Source of the DNA: Polaribacter sp. ALD11
GTDB lineage: Bacteria; Bacteroidota; Bacteroidia; Flavobacteriales; Flavobacteriaceae
Assembly (NCBI RefSeq): GCF_002831685.1
Contig: NZ_CP025119.1
Coordinates: forward strand, 2,752,501-2,816,500
Length of the DNA stretch: 64,000 nt
Direction of reading: 5' to 3'
Below, in pieces: positions 43,696 to 51,879 of this stretch (positions within the stretch are counted from its first letter, which is position 1; each line of letters begins with the position of its first letter). The notes beneath the pieces are model-generated. The model was not told where the DNA came from. It saw only the letters and a list, made by a program, of their open reading frames with translations, and did not search any database. The position numbers and the translations under genes were made by a program.

Positions 43696-46431
43696 ATGGA
43701 CAAATTTTCGTTCTTAAACGCGGCACATACAGGCTTTATAGCCGATTTATACGATCAATACTTAATCAATCCTGATGGAGTGGAACCTAGTTGGAGAAGC
43801 TTTTTTCAAGGATATGACTTGGCTAATGAAGATTATTCTTTTTCTGACAAAGAGGTTTCTACTGAAATTCCGCAGGAAGTAAAAAAAGAATTTTTGGTTG
43901 TAGACTTAATAAATGGTTACAGAACTCGTGGTCATCTATTCACAGCAACAAATCCTGTAAGAGATAGGAGACAGTATCAACCAACTTTAGATTTAGACAA
44001 TTTCGGTTTAACCGAAAACGATTTAGATAAAGAGTTTTCGGCGGGTGATGTCTTAGGTCTTGGAAGGGTTAAGCTTTCTATGATAATTAATCACCTGAAA
44101 AGCATTTATTGTGATTCTATTGGAGTAGAATATATGTACATGCGTAATCCAGAAAAATTAAAGTGGTGGCAAAATCGTTTGAATGAAAACGATAATCATC
44201 CTAATTACTCTGTAGATTCAAAAAAATATATACTTTCTAAATTAAATCATGCAGTAACTTTTGAAAGTTTCTTACAAACAAAATATGTTGGTCAGAAGCG
44301 TTTTTCTTTAGAAGGTGGTGAAGCTTTAATTCCTGGTATTAGTGTTGCTTTAAGAGAAGCAGCAGAAAATTACGGGGTAAAAGAATGTGTTTTAGGAATG
44401 GCTCATAGAGGTCGTTTAAATACATTAGTAAATATTTTCAAGAAGCCAGTAAGAGATTTATTTAGTGAATTCGAAGGGAAAGATTTCGAAGATGATGATA
44501 TAGATGGTGATGTAAAATACCATCTAGGTCTAACATTAAGTAAAACTTACAGAGATGGTAATGAAATTAAAATGAACTTGGTTCCTAATCCGTCTCACTT
44601 AGAGACGGTTGCAGCAGTTGCAGAAGGAATTACAAGAGCTAAGATAGATAGAAAATACAACGGAGATTCAAGTAAAATTTTACCAATTATAATTCATGGA
44701 GATGCAGCAATTGCTGGTCAAGGTATTGCTTATGAAATCGTTCAAATGGCAAAACTAAATGGTTATAAAACTGGTGGAACCATTCATATTGTAGTAAATA
44801 ACCAAGTTGGTTTTACAACGAATTATTTAGATGCTCGTTCGAGTACCTATTGTACAGATGTTGGTAAAGTTACTTTATCGCCTGTTTTACATGTAAATGC
44901 AGATGATACAGAAGCAGTTTGTCATGCAATGCAAATGGCGTTAGCATTTAGAATGAAGTTTAAATCTGATATTTTTATAGATCTTTTAGGATATAGAAAA
45001 TATGGGCATAACGAAGGTGATGAGCCTCGTTTTACACAGCCAAAATTATACAAAGCAATATCTAAACATAAAAATGTAAAAGATATTTATGCTGAAAAGT
45101 TACTGAAGGAAGGAAGTATAGATAAAAATCATCTAGCTGAAATTACTTCAGAATTTAAGGAAATGTTAGAAAGAGAGTTCGCCTTATCTAAAGAAGATAA
45201 AACTTCTAAAGTAAGAGAATTCATGCAATCTACATGGGAAGGTTTTGAAAGAGAAGACCTACAGGCAATGCTAGAACCTGTAGATACAAGTTACAAGGCA
45301 GATCAATTAAAACATATTGCAAAAGTAGTTTCTACAGTTCCTGAAGGTGTTCAGTTTTTAAGAAAAGCAGAACGTATTTTAGAAGGTAGAGCTAAAATGA
45401 CATTCGAAACCAATAAATTAGATTGGGGAATGGCAGAGAATTTAGCATACGGTTCTTTAATGGAAGAAGGATTTAACGTTCGTATTTCTGGGCAAGACGT
45501 AGAAAGAGGAACTTTTTCTCATAGACATGCCGTTTTACGTGATGAGGTTACTGAGGAAAGAATCAATTTATTAAACACAAATCCTGATAATAAAGGAAAG
45601 ATGTTTATTTATAACTCTTTATTATCTGAATATGGTGTTTTAGGTTTTGATTATGGGTACGCCATGGCAAATCCGAATACATTAACTATTTGGGAAGCAC
45701 AATTTGGAGATTTCTCAAACGGAGCTCAGATAATGTTCGATCAATACATTTCTGCTGCCGAAGACAAATGGAAGTTACAAAACGGAATTGTGATTTTGTT
45801 ACCTCATGGATATGAAGGACAAGGTTCTGAGCATTCATCTGCAAGAATAGAGCGTTATTTACAATTGTGTGCAATAGATAATATGACGGTTGCAAACTGT
45901 ACAACGCCTGCAAATTTCTATCATTTATTGCGTAGACAAATGAAGCGCGATTATAGAAAACCATTAATTGTATTTACACCAAAAAGTTTATTACGTCATT
46001 CTAAAGTAGTAAGTACAGTAGAAGAATTAGCTACAGGCGAATTTCAAGAAGTTATAGATGATACTCTAAACCCAGACAATGTAAAGAAACTAGTCTTCTG
46101 TATGGGTAAATTTTATTATGATTTATTAGAGGAAAGAGAGATTTTAGAAAGAGAAGATGTTGCTTTGGTTAGAATAGAGCAATTATTTCCTTTGCATTTA
46201 GAAAAATTACAGAAAGTAATTGATAGATACCCGAATGTAGAAAATTATATATGGGCACAGGAAGAACCTAGGAATATGGGGCCTTGGAGCTTTATGTTAG
46301 AACGTTTCGATTTAGTAAAATTAAATGTACGTTCTCGTAAATATTACGCAGTACCAGCAGCGGGTTCTAGCACACGATTCAAAAAACGTCATAAGGCCGT
46401 TATTGATAGTGTTTTTAATGATAATGAGTAA
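43696..46431 (+). CDS. sucA: 2-oxoglutarate dehydrogenase E1 component
   Basis: The 911-residue thiamine-diphosphate enzyme starts with the E1o N-terminal motif (AHTGFIADLYDQYLINPDGV) and has FSLEGGEALIPGI, CVLGMAHRGRLNTLVN, HGDAAIAGQGIAYEI (the TPP-binding GDG-like region) and, in the C-terminal half, SGQDVERGTFSHRHAVL, EAQFGDFSNGAQIMFDQYI and LPHGYEGQGSEHSSARIERYL. It decarboxylates 2-oxoglutarate in the TCA cycle and hands the succinyl group to SucB. A TATTTTTG box lies at 43648-43655 but no matching TTG. sucB follows after a 234-bp repeat-containing gap. Confidence 0.97.
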   Translation: MDKFSFLNAAHTGFIADLYDQYLINPDGVEPSWRSFFQGYDLANEDYSFSDKEVSTEIPQEVKKEFLVVDLINGYRTRGHLFTATNPVRDRRQYQPTLDLDNFGLTENDLDKEFSAGDVLGLGRVKLSMIINHLKSIYCDSIGVEYMYMRNPEKLKWWQNRLNENDNHPNYSVDSKKYILSKLNHAVTFESFLQTKYVGQKRFSLEGGEALIPGISVALREAAENYGVKECVLGMAHRGRLNTLVNIFKKPVRDLFSEFEGKDFEDDDIDGDVKYHLGLTLSKTYRDGNEIKMNLVPNPSHLETVAAVAEGITRAKIDRKYNGDSSKILPIIIHGDAAIAGQGIAYEIVQMAKLNGYKTGGTIHIVVNNQVGFTTNYLDARSSTYCTDVGKVTLSPVLHVNADDTEAVCHAMQMALAFRMKFKSDIFIDLLGYRKYGHNEGDEPRFTQPKLYKAISKHKNVKDIYAEKLLKEGSIDKNHLAEITSEFKEMLEREFALSKEDKTSKVREFMQSTWEGFEREDLQAMLEPVDTSYKADQLKHIAKVVSTVPEGVQFLRKAERILEGRAKMTFETNKLDWGMAENLAYGSLMEEGFNVRISGQDVERGTFSHRHAVLRDEVTEERINLLNTNPDNKGKMFIYNSLLSEYGVLGFDYGYAMANPNTLTIWEAQFGDFSNGAQIMFDQYISAAEDKWKLQNGIVILLPHGYEGQGSEHSSARIERYLQLCAIDNMTVANCTTPANFYHLLRRQMKRDYRKPLIVFTPKSLLRHSKVVSTVEELATGEFQEVIDDTLNPDNVKKLVFCMGKFYYDLLEEREILEREDVALVRIEQLFPLHLEKLQKVIDRYPNVENYIWAQEEPRNMGPWSFMLERFDLVKLNVRSRKYYAVPAAGSSTRFKKRHKAVIDSVFNDNE

Positions 46432-46439
46432 GCGCGTTA

Positions 46440-46560
46440 AGGATTGAAACGGCATCCTTTTTATTGTCTATATAAATAGGCGTCATTGCGAGGAACGAAG
46501 CAATCTGTTATAATTAAGAGATTGCCAAAGTTTACCAAAAAGTAAACTCCGCAATAACAA
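46440..46560. repeat. REP-like hairpin and dispersed repeat between sucA and sucB
   Basis: 46440-46457 carries GGATTGAAACGGCATCC, a core shared with 480-497. At 46481-46558 GTCATTGCG...GAAGCAATCT faces AGATTGCC...CGCAATAAC, so nested complementary arms can form a cruciform or long hairpin with an inner TTTACC/AGTAAA stem. Such GTCATTGCGAGGAACGAAGC elements are common intergenic repeats in several bacterial groups. Confidence 0.7.
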
Positions 46561-46665
46561 AAAATTAAAAGATATAGTGAAAAGCCTGTTTAAACGCCCA
46601 AAAAATAAAAATTTTAATTAAATTTAGATACTGAAATAAGTTCAGTGTAAGTAAAATAAGAAACC

Positions 46666-47877
46666 ATGAGTGTTTTAGAAATGAAAGTTCCTTCTCCGGG
46701 AGAATCGATTACAGAAGTAGAAATTGCAACTTGGTTAGTTGAAGATGGTGATTATGTTGAGAAAGATCAACCAATTGCAGAAGTAGACTCCGACAAAGCA
46801 ACTTTAGAATTGCCTGCAGAAGAAAGTGGAATTATCACTTTAAAAGCAGAAGAAGGTGATGCTGTAGAAGTTGGAGCAGTTGTATGTTTAATAGATACAA
46901 GTGCAGCAAGACCAGAAGGTGATGCGCCGGTAAAAGCAGCAGCACCAAAAGAGGAAAAGAAAGTTGAAGTAAAAGAAGCACCTAAAGCGGCAACATATGC
47001 TACAGGAACTGCTTCGCCAGCGGCTAAAAAAGTTTTAGCAGAAAAAGGAATGGACTCTTCTTCTATTAAAGGAACAGGAAAAGATGGTAGAATTACCAAG
47101 GATGACGCTGTAAAAGCAGTGCCTTCAATGGGAACTCAGCCAGCAAATGGAACGAGAGGAACAGAGCGTAAGAAAATGTCTATGTTGCGCAGAAAAGTTG
47201 CGGAACGTTTGGTTGCTGTAAAAAATGAAACGGCTATGTTAACTACTTTTAACGAAGTAAATATGCAGCCAATTTTTGATTTACGTAAACAATTTAAAGA
47301 AGATTTTAAAGCGAAACACGGTGTTGGTTTAGGGTTTATGTCTTTCTTTACATTAGCGGTTGTAAGAGCTTTAAGAATGTATCCAGATGTGAATTCTATG
47401 ATTGATGGAGATTTTCAGATAAAACAAGATTTTCAGGATATCTCTATTGCAGTATCTGGGCCAAAAGGATTAATGGTTCCTGTAATTAGAAATGCAGAAA
47501 ACTTATCTTTTAGAGGTGTAGAGTCTGAAGTGAAGCGTTTAGCAATTAGAGCTAGAGATGGGCAAATTACAGTGGATGAAATGACGGGTGGAACTTTTAC
47601 AATTACCAATGGTGGTGTGTTTGGTTCTATGTTGTCTACACCAATTATAAACCCTCCTCAAAGTGGAATTTTAGGAATGCACAATATTGTAAACAGACCA
47701 ATGGCAGTTGATGGGCAGGTAGTAATTCAGCCAATTATGTATGTTGCGTTGTCTTATGATCACAGAATTGTAGATGGTAGAGAATCTGTTGGTTTTTTAG
47801 TTGCTGTTAAAGAAGCTTTAGAAAACCCTACAGAATTGTTGATGGATAACAATCCTACAAAAGCATTAGAAATGTAA
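46666..47877 (+). CDS. sucB: 2-oxoglutarate dehydrogenase E2 (dihydrolipoamide succinyltransferase)
   Basis: The 403-residue protein has one lipoyl domain (about 1-80) with the lipoylated Lys in [13 protein letters not shown], a Pro/Ala/Lys-rich linker, a peripheral E1/E3-binding domain ([20 protein letters not shown], about 116-150) and a C-terminal catalytic domain (about 175-403) ending [16 protein letters not shown], which contains the active-site His and Asp. It moves the succinyl group from E1 to CoA. E3 (lipoamide dehydrogenase) is not in the window. Confidence 0.96.
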   Translation: MSVLEMKVPSPGESITEVEIATWLVEDGDYVEKDQPIAEVDSDKATLELPAEESGIITLKAEEGDAVEVGAVVCLIDTSAARPEGDAPVKAAAPKEEKKVEVKEAPKAATYATGTASPAAKKVLAEKGMDSSSIKGTGKDGRITKDDAVKAVPSMGTQPANGTRGTERKKMSMLRRKVAERLVAVKNETAMLTTFNEVNMQPIFDLRKQFKEDFKAKHGVGLGFMSFFTLAVVRALRMYPDVNSMIDGDFQIKQDFQDISIAVSGPKGLMVPVIRNAENLSFRGVESEVKRLAIRARDGQITVDEMTGGTFTITNGGVFGSMLSTPIINPPQSGILGMHNIVNRPMAVDGQVVIQPIMYVALSYDHRIVDGRESVGFLVAVKEALENPTELLMDNNPTKALEM

Positions 47878-47903
47878 ACCAGAATTTGGCTTTATAAATA
47901 TTT

Positions 47904-47932
47904 AAATCCCGAGCTTTTGCTTGGGATTTTTT
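47904..47932 (+). terminator. Terminator after sucB
   Basis: AAATCCCGAGC and GCTTGGGATTT form an 11-bp stem (one G-U pair) with a TTTT loop and T tail. A near-identical hairpin ends the hydrolase gene at 51811-51836. Confidence 0.92.
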
Positions 47933-48009
47933 GTTTAAAGATTAGATTTGCTTCTAGGGTTAAAAAAATATAACTTAGCTACATTCATATTAAAATTATC
48001 ATCTAGAAA

Positions 48010-48588
48010 ATGAACCCTAAATTCAAAAATATATATCAAGTTATCTCTAGTTATATTGAAATTAGTGATGAAGAATGGGCTTATTATTCTTCGATGTTAC
48101 AGGTAAAAGTAATTAGAAAAAAGAGCATTGTTCTTAGTGAAGGAAATATTTGTAAAGAGATTTTTTTTATAAATAAAGGATTGTTACGAATTTTTTTTGT
48201 GGATAATAACGGAGAGGAAAAAACCTTTCATTTCGCTTTAGAAAATACATTTGCTACAGATTATAAGAGTTTTCTAAAGGAATTACCGTCAAACTATTTA
48301 ATTCAGGCAATGGAAGATACCGAAGTTGCAATAATGTCACTTGAGATGGTGCAGCTTGGTTATAATAAATTGAAGCATGGCGAAAAACTTGGAAGACTCT
48401 TAGCGGAAGATTATTTTTTTATGTTTAATGACAAAATTCAGGCGATATATACGCAAACTCCACTAGAACGATATAATAATTTAACGACTAGCTTTCCTGA
48501 GATATTTCAACGAGTACCACAGCATTTAATTGCTTCTTACCTAAATATTAGCTCCGTACATTTAAGTCGTTTAAAAAATTCAGATTAA
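48010..48588 (+). CDS. Crp/Fnr-family transcriptional regulator
   Basis: The 192-residue protein has a cyclic-nucleotide-binding-like beta-roll (about 25-115: SIVLSEGNICKEIFFINKGL, LRIFFVDNNGEEKTFHFALE) and a C-terminal helix-turn-helix (RVPQHLIASYLNISSVHLSRLK). The effector-binding Arg/Ser of true CRP phosphate cassettes is not seen, so cAMP binding is doubtful. It is transcribed 95 bases before the SDR-ALDH-hydrolase cluster in the same direction and may control it; that link is inference. Confidence 0.9.
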   Translation: MNPKFKNIYQVISSYIEISDEEWAYYSSMLQVKVIRKKSIVLSEGNICKEIFFINKGLLRIFFVDNNGEEKTFHFALENTFATDYKSFLKELPSNYLIQAMEDTEVAIMSLEMVQLGYNKLKHGEKLGRLLAEDYFFMFNDKIQAIYTQTPLERYNNLTTSFPEIFQRVPQHLIASYLNISSVHLSRLKNSD

Positions 48589-48683
48589 AACAACTTATCT
48601 AAAGTGATAACATTTGTTATCGCTAAAATTTTATCAATTAGCTATTTTTACAACTGAATTAATGGTGATTAAATTTTTCTGAT

Positions 48684-49490
48684 ATGAAACTAATGAAAGG
48701 TAAAACAGTTCTAATAACAGGTGGAGCGTCTGGTATTGGTAAAATTATGGTTCGTTTATTTTTAGAACGTGAAGCCAAAGTTATTATTTGGGATATTAAT
48801 GGATCAAAAATTGATGAAACCATTTTAGAATTAGCTGGCAAAGGTGATGTTCTAGGGTTTACTATTGATGTTTCTGATATTGATCAAATAAAAGAAACAG
48901 CTTTAAAAGTAAAACAAGAAATAGGGGGCGTGGATGTGCTTATAAATAATGCGGGTATTGTTGCAGGAAAATACTTCCATGAACATACCACATTAGACAT
49001 TCTCAAAACAATGGAAATTAATGCGAATGCGCCCATGTTTATTACCAAAGAATTTTTGAGTGGTATGCTAGACAAAAATTCTGGACAGATCTGTAATATT
49101 GCTTCTTCTGGTGGTTTAATTTCTAACCCTAAAATGTCGGTGTATGCGGCAAGTAAATGGTCTTTAATTGGTTGGTCAGATAGTTTACGCATCGAGATGA
49201 AACAGTTAAAAAAGAACATCAGCGTAACTACCATAATGCCATACTATATCAATACCAGAATGTTTGATGGGGTAAAATCTAAAATACCAATTCTAGAACC
49301 AGAATCTGCCGCACTTACTATTGTAAAAGCAATAGAACGAAAGAAGAGGATGGTAACAATTCCAGGTTATTTGTACAGATTTACAAGATTAGGACAAGGT
49401 TTTATGTCCATTGATGTTTTTGATTGGTTTGCAGGAAAAGTATTAGGAATTTATAAAACGATGGAACATTTCACAGGTCGTAAAAAATAA
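48684..49490 (+). CDS. Short-chain dehydrogenase/reductase
   Basis: The 268-residue Rossmann protein has the cofactor motif TGGASGIGK (about 11-19), NNAG at about 87-90, catalytic Ser in IASSGGL and YAASK (about 154-158). After about 200 residues a C-terminal part with YRFTRLGQGFMSIDVFDWFAG resembles SDRs that act on membrane lipids or long-chain substrates. The gene is 5 bases before an aldehyde dehydrogenase gene, so an alcohol-to-aldehyde-to-acid sequence is plausible. Substrate unknown. Confidence 0.92.
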   Translation: MKLMKGKTVLITGGASGIGKIMVRLFLEREAKVIIWDINGSKIDETILELAGKGDVLGFTIDVSDIDQIKETALKVKQEIGGVDVLINNAGIVAGKYFHEHTTLDILKTMEINANAPMFITKEFLSGMLDKNSGQICNIASSGGLISNPKMSVYAASKWSLIGWSDSLRIEMKQLKKNISVTTIMPYYINTRMFDGVKSKIPILEPESAALTIVKAIERKKRMVTIPGYLYRFTRLGQGFMSIDVFDWFAGKVLGIYKTMEHFTGRKK

Positions 49491-49495
49491 GTATT

Positions 49496-50872
49496 ATGAT
49501 AGCTACAGCAGAAGAGTTAATTATTAAATATATTGCAGGTCATCGTACATTTTTTTCGACACAAAAGACGAAAGATATCGACTTTCGATTAACGCAGCTT
49601 CGTACGTTGAAAAAAGCAATTCTTCAACATCAAGAAAAAATAGAAAATGCTTTATGGGAAGATTTACACAAATCTGCGGAAGAAGCATACTTAACTGAAA
49701 TTAGTATTGTTACTGGTGAAATAGACAATCATATCAAGCATTTAAAGAGATGGGCATCACCCAAAAAAGTGTCAACACCTATTCATTTATTTCCCTCCTC
49801 TAGTAAAGTATTGTATGAACCTCTAGGTACTGCATTAATAGTTGCTCCTTGGAATTACCCGTTTCAATTACTAATAAATTCTCTTGTTGGAGCTATTTCT
49901 GCAGGATGTTGTAGTGTGCTAAAACCATCACCAGATACGCCAACCGTTGCTAAGGTAATGGAGAATATGATTTCAGAAAATTTTGAATCAGATTATATTA
50001 GTGTGGTTCAAGGAGGAAGAGAAACCAATACAATATTATTTGCACAGAATTTTGATATCATTTTCTTTACAGGAAGCCCTAAAGTTGGTAAAGTAGTAAT
50101 GAAAGCAGCAGCCGAAAATCTAACACCTGTCGTTTTAGAATTGGGTGGGAAAAGTCCGTGTATTGTTGATGCTGATGCAAATATAGAGATAGCTGCTAAA
50201 CGAATTACTTGGGGTAAATTAATTAATGCAGGTCAAACTTGCATTGCCCCAGATTATCTTTTTGCTCATGAGTCTATTAAAGAAGAATTATTAGACAAAA
50301 TTGCCAAGAATATAAAACTGATGTATGGTGATACTATAAAGGAAAGTCGTTTTTATCCTCGTATTGTAAATGAAAAAGCTGTAGAACGCTTGAGTGGTTT
50401 GTTAAGTGAAGGGAAAATACACACTGGTGGTGAGATTGATATAAAAGAAAAATTTGTTGCGCCAACTATCATAGATAATGTTCAGCCTAATTTTTTGGTA
50501 ATGCAAGAAGAAATCTTCGGACCTATCTTACCGGTAATGAGTTTTAATCATATCGATGAAGCAATTAGTTACATTAATAAGAATGAAAAACCTTTGGCTT
50601 TTTATTATTTTGGAAAAAACAAAAAAGCAAAAGACGTTTTAGCAAAAACGACATCTGGTGGAGCCTGTGTGAATGACACATTAATGCATATAAGCAATCA
50701 TAATTTGCCATTTGGAGGTGTAGGAAATAGCGGAATGGGAAATTATCACGGACAAGAAAGTTTTTTAGTTTTTAGTAATAAAAGAGCAGTAGTAACAACG
50801 CCAACATGGATGGATCTGCCATTAAAATACGTGCCTTTTAAGTATTTCAAATTAATTAAGAAAATTCTTTAA
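49496..50872 (+). CDS. Aldehyde dehydrogenase (class 3 type)
   Basis: The 458-residue protein is of the short ALDH3 form. It shows APWNYPFQLLINSLVGAISA (about 116-136), FTGSPKVGKVVMKAAAENLT, the catalytic Glu in VLELGGKSPC (about 213) and Cys in NAGQTCIAPDY (about 247), then FGPILPVMSF and HNLPFGGVGNSGMGNYHG. It oxidises an aldehyde with NAD(P) and in this class often acts on fatty or aromatic aldehydes. A hydrophobic C terminus (FKYFKLIKKIL) may aid membrane contact as in fatty aldehyde dehydrogenases. Coupled to the SDR gene by a 5-base gap. Confidence 0.94.
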   Translation: MIATAEELIIKYIAGHRTFFSTQKTKDIDFRLTQLRTLKKAILQHQEKIENALWEDLHKSAEEAYLTEISIVTGEIDNHIKHLKRWASPKKVSTPIHLFPSSSKVLYEPLGTALIVAPWNYPFQLLINSLVGAISAGCCSVLKPSPDTPTVAKVMENMISENFESDYISVVQGGRETNTILFAQNFDIIFFTGSPKVGKVVMKAAAENLTPVVLELGGKSPCIVDADANIEIAAKRITWGKLINAGQTCIAPDYLFAHESIKEELLDKIAKNIKLMYGDTIKESRFYPRIVNEKAVERLSGLLSEGKIHTGGEIDIKEKFVAPTIIDNVQPNFLVMQEEIFGPILPVMSFNHIDEAISYINKNEKPLAFYYFGKNKKAKDVLAKTTSGGACVNDTLMHISNHNLPFGGVGNSGMGNYHGQESFLVFSNKRAVVTTPTWMDLPLKYVPFKYFKLIKKIL

Positions 50873-50915
50873 AACTTTTTAAAGCATAATATAACAGACC
50901 ATTAAAGTAAAAGGG

Positions 50916-51776
50916 ATGAACAAATTAATAGCATCAATTGATATAAATAATTTTTTTAAAACACTAGCAGTTGTTTTTTGTGCCTTTTTATTGTTTAGTT
51001 GTGCATCAAAAAAAATAAGTGATATTCCGTATACAAAAGATTCAAAAGCTTTAGTAGCATCTTTTCCTGAATTAAATGTTTATAAAACGAGAAAGTCTAA
51101 AGACAACCCTGTTGTTATTTTTATTCATGGTGGTTACTGGAATGAAGGAAGAAAAGGTATTTATGGATTTTTAGGTAGAAATTTTGCTAAAAAAGATGTG
51201 GTAACCGTAATTCCTAATTATACTTTAAGTCCTAATGGGAATTATGATACGATGGCAAAGGAAGTTGCAGCAGCTATAAAATGGACGCATGAAAATATTG
51301 AAAAGTACAACGGAAATCCCGATCAAATATTTTTAATGGGACATTCTGCAGGTGGGCATTTAATTGCTTTGGTAGGAACGAATCCTAAATATTTAGAAGA
51401 TAGAGATGTCGTAAAAGGTATAATTCTGAATGATGCAGCAGGATTAGATATGTATTCTTATCTAAAGAAATATCCACCAACTAAAAATTATAATTATGAT
51501 GTAACTTGGACAGACAAAAAAGAAAATTGGAAAGATGCTTCTCCTATTTATTTTGTATCAGAAAAAACACCACCAATTTTTATGATTACGGGAACTAAAA
51601 CATTTCCATCAATTATTTCTCAAAATAAAGATTTTATAGAAAAGTTAAATAAGTTCCAACCAAGCGTTAAAATCAATTTCCAATCAAAGAAACACATTCC
51701 AATGATGAGTCAATTCTTTTGGCCATGGAATAAAAATTACAAAGAAATTATTGAATTTATAGACATTCATAAATAG
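50916..51776 (+). CDS. Alpha/beta-hydrolase lipoprotein
   Basis: The 286-residue product has a hydrophobic segment (TLAVVFCAFLLFSCAS) with a lipobox Cys near 29, so it is likely a membrane-anchored lipoprotein. The hydrolase core shows the oxyanion motif FIHGGYWNEG (about 71-80), nucleophile Ser in LMGHSAGGHL (about 143-152), the Asp region PPIFMITGTKTFPS and a C-terminal His in KKHIPMM. HGGYW and GHSAGGH occur in kynurenine-formamidase- and carboxylesterase-like enzymes. Substrate unknown. It is the last gene of the SDR-ALDH cluster and is followed by a terminator. Confidence 0.9.
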   Translation: MNKLIASIDINNFFKTLAVVFCAFLLFSCASKKISDIPYTKDSKALVASFPELNVYKTRKSKDNPVVIFIHGGYWNEGRKGIYGFLGRNFAKKDVVTVIPNYTLSPNGNYDTMAKEVAAAIKWTHENIEKYNGNPDQIFLMGHSAGGHLIALVGTNPKYLEDRDVVKGIILNDAAGLDMYSYLKKYPPTKNYNYDVTWTDKKENWKDASPIYFVSEKTPPIFMITGTKTFPSIISQNKDFIEKLNKFQPSVKINFQSKKHIPMMSQFFWPWNKNYKEIIEFIDIHK

Positions 51777-51810
51777 AATTACCTGGAGTTTTAGATTTTT
51801 AGTTATCAAG

Positions 51811-51837
51811 ATTCCGGGCTTTTGCTCGGGATTTTTT
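51811..51837 (+). terminator. Terminator after the hydrolase gene
   Basis: ATTCCGGGC and GCTCGGGAT pair (two G-U pairs) around TTTT and are followed by a T run. The sequence closely resembles the sucB terminator. Confidence 0.9.
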
Positions 51838-51879
51838 ATGTAGTATAATTTAATTATTTATCTTGCGTCAAAAAGTAAA

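Noticed and set aside
45686..45964. 92-codon open frame antisense to sucA
   Set aside because: It lies wholly within a conserved enzyme gene, with no independent start signals or family likeness.
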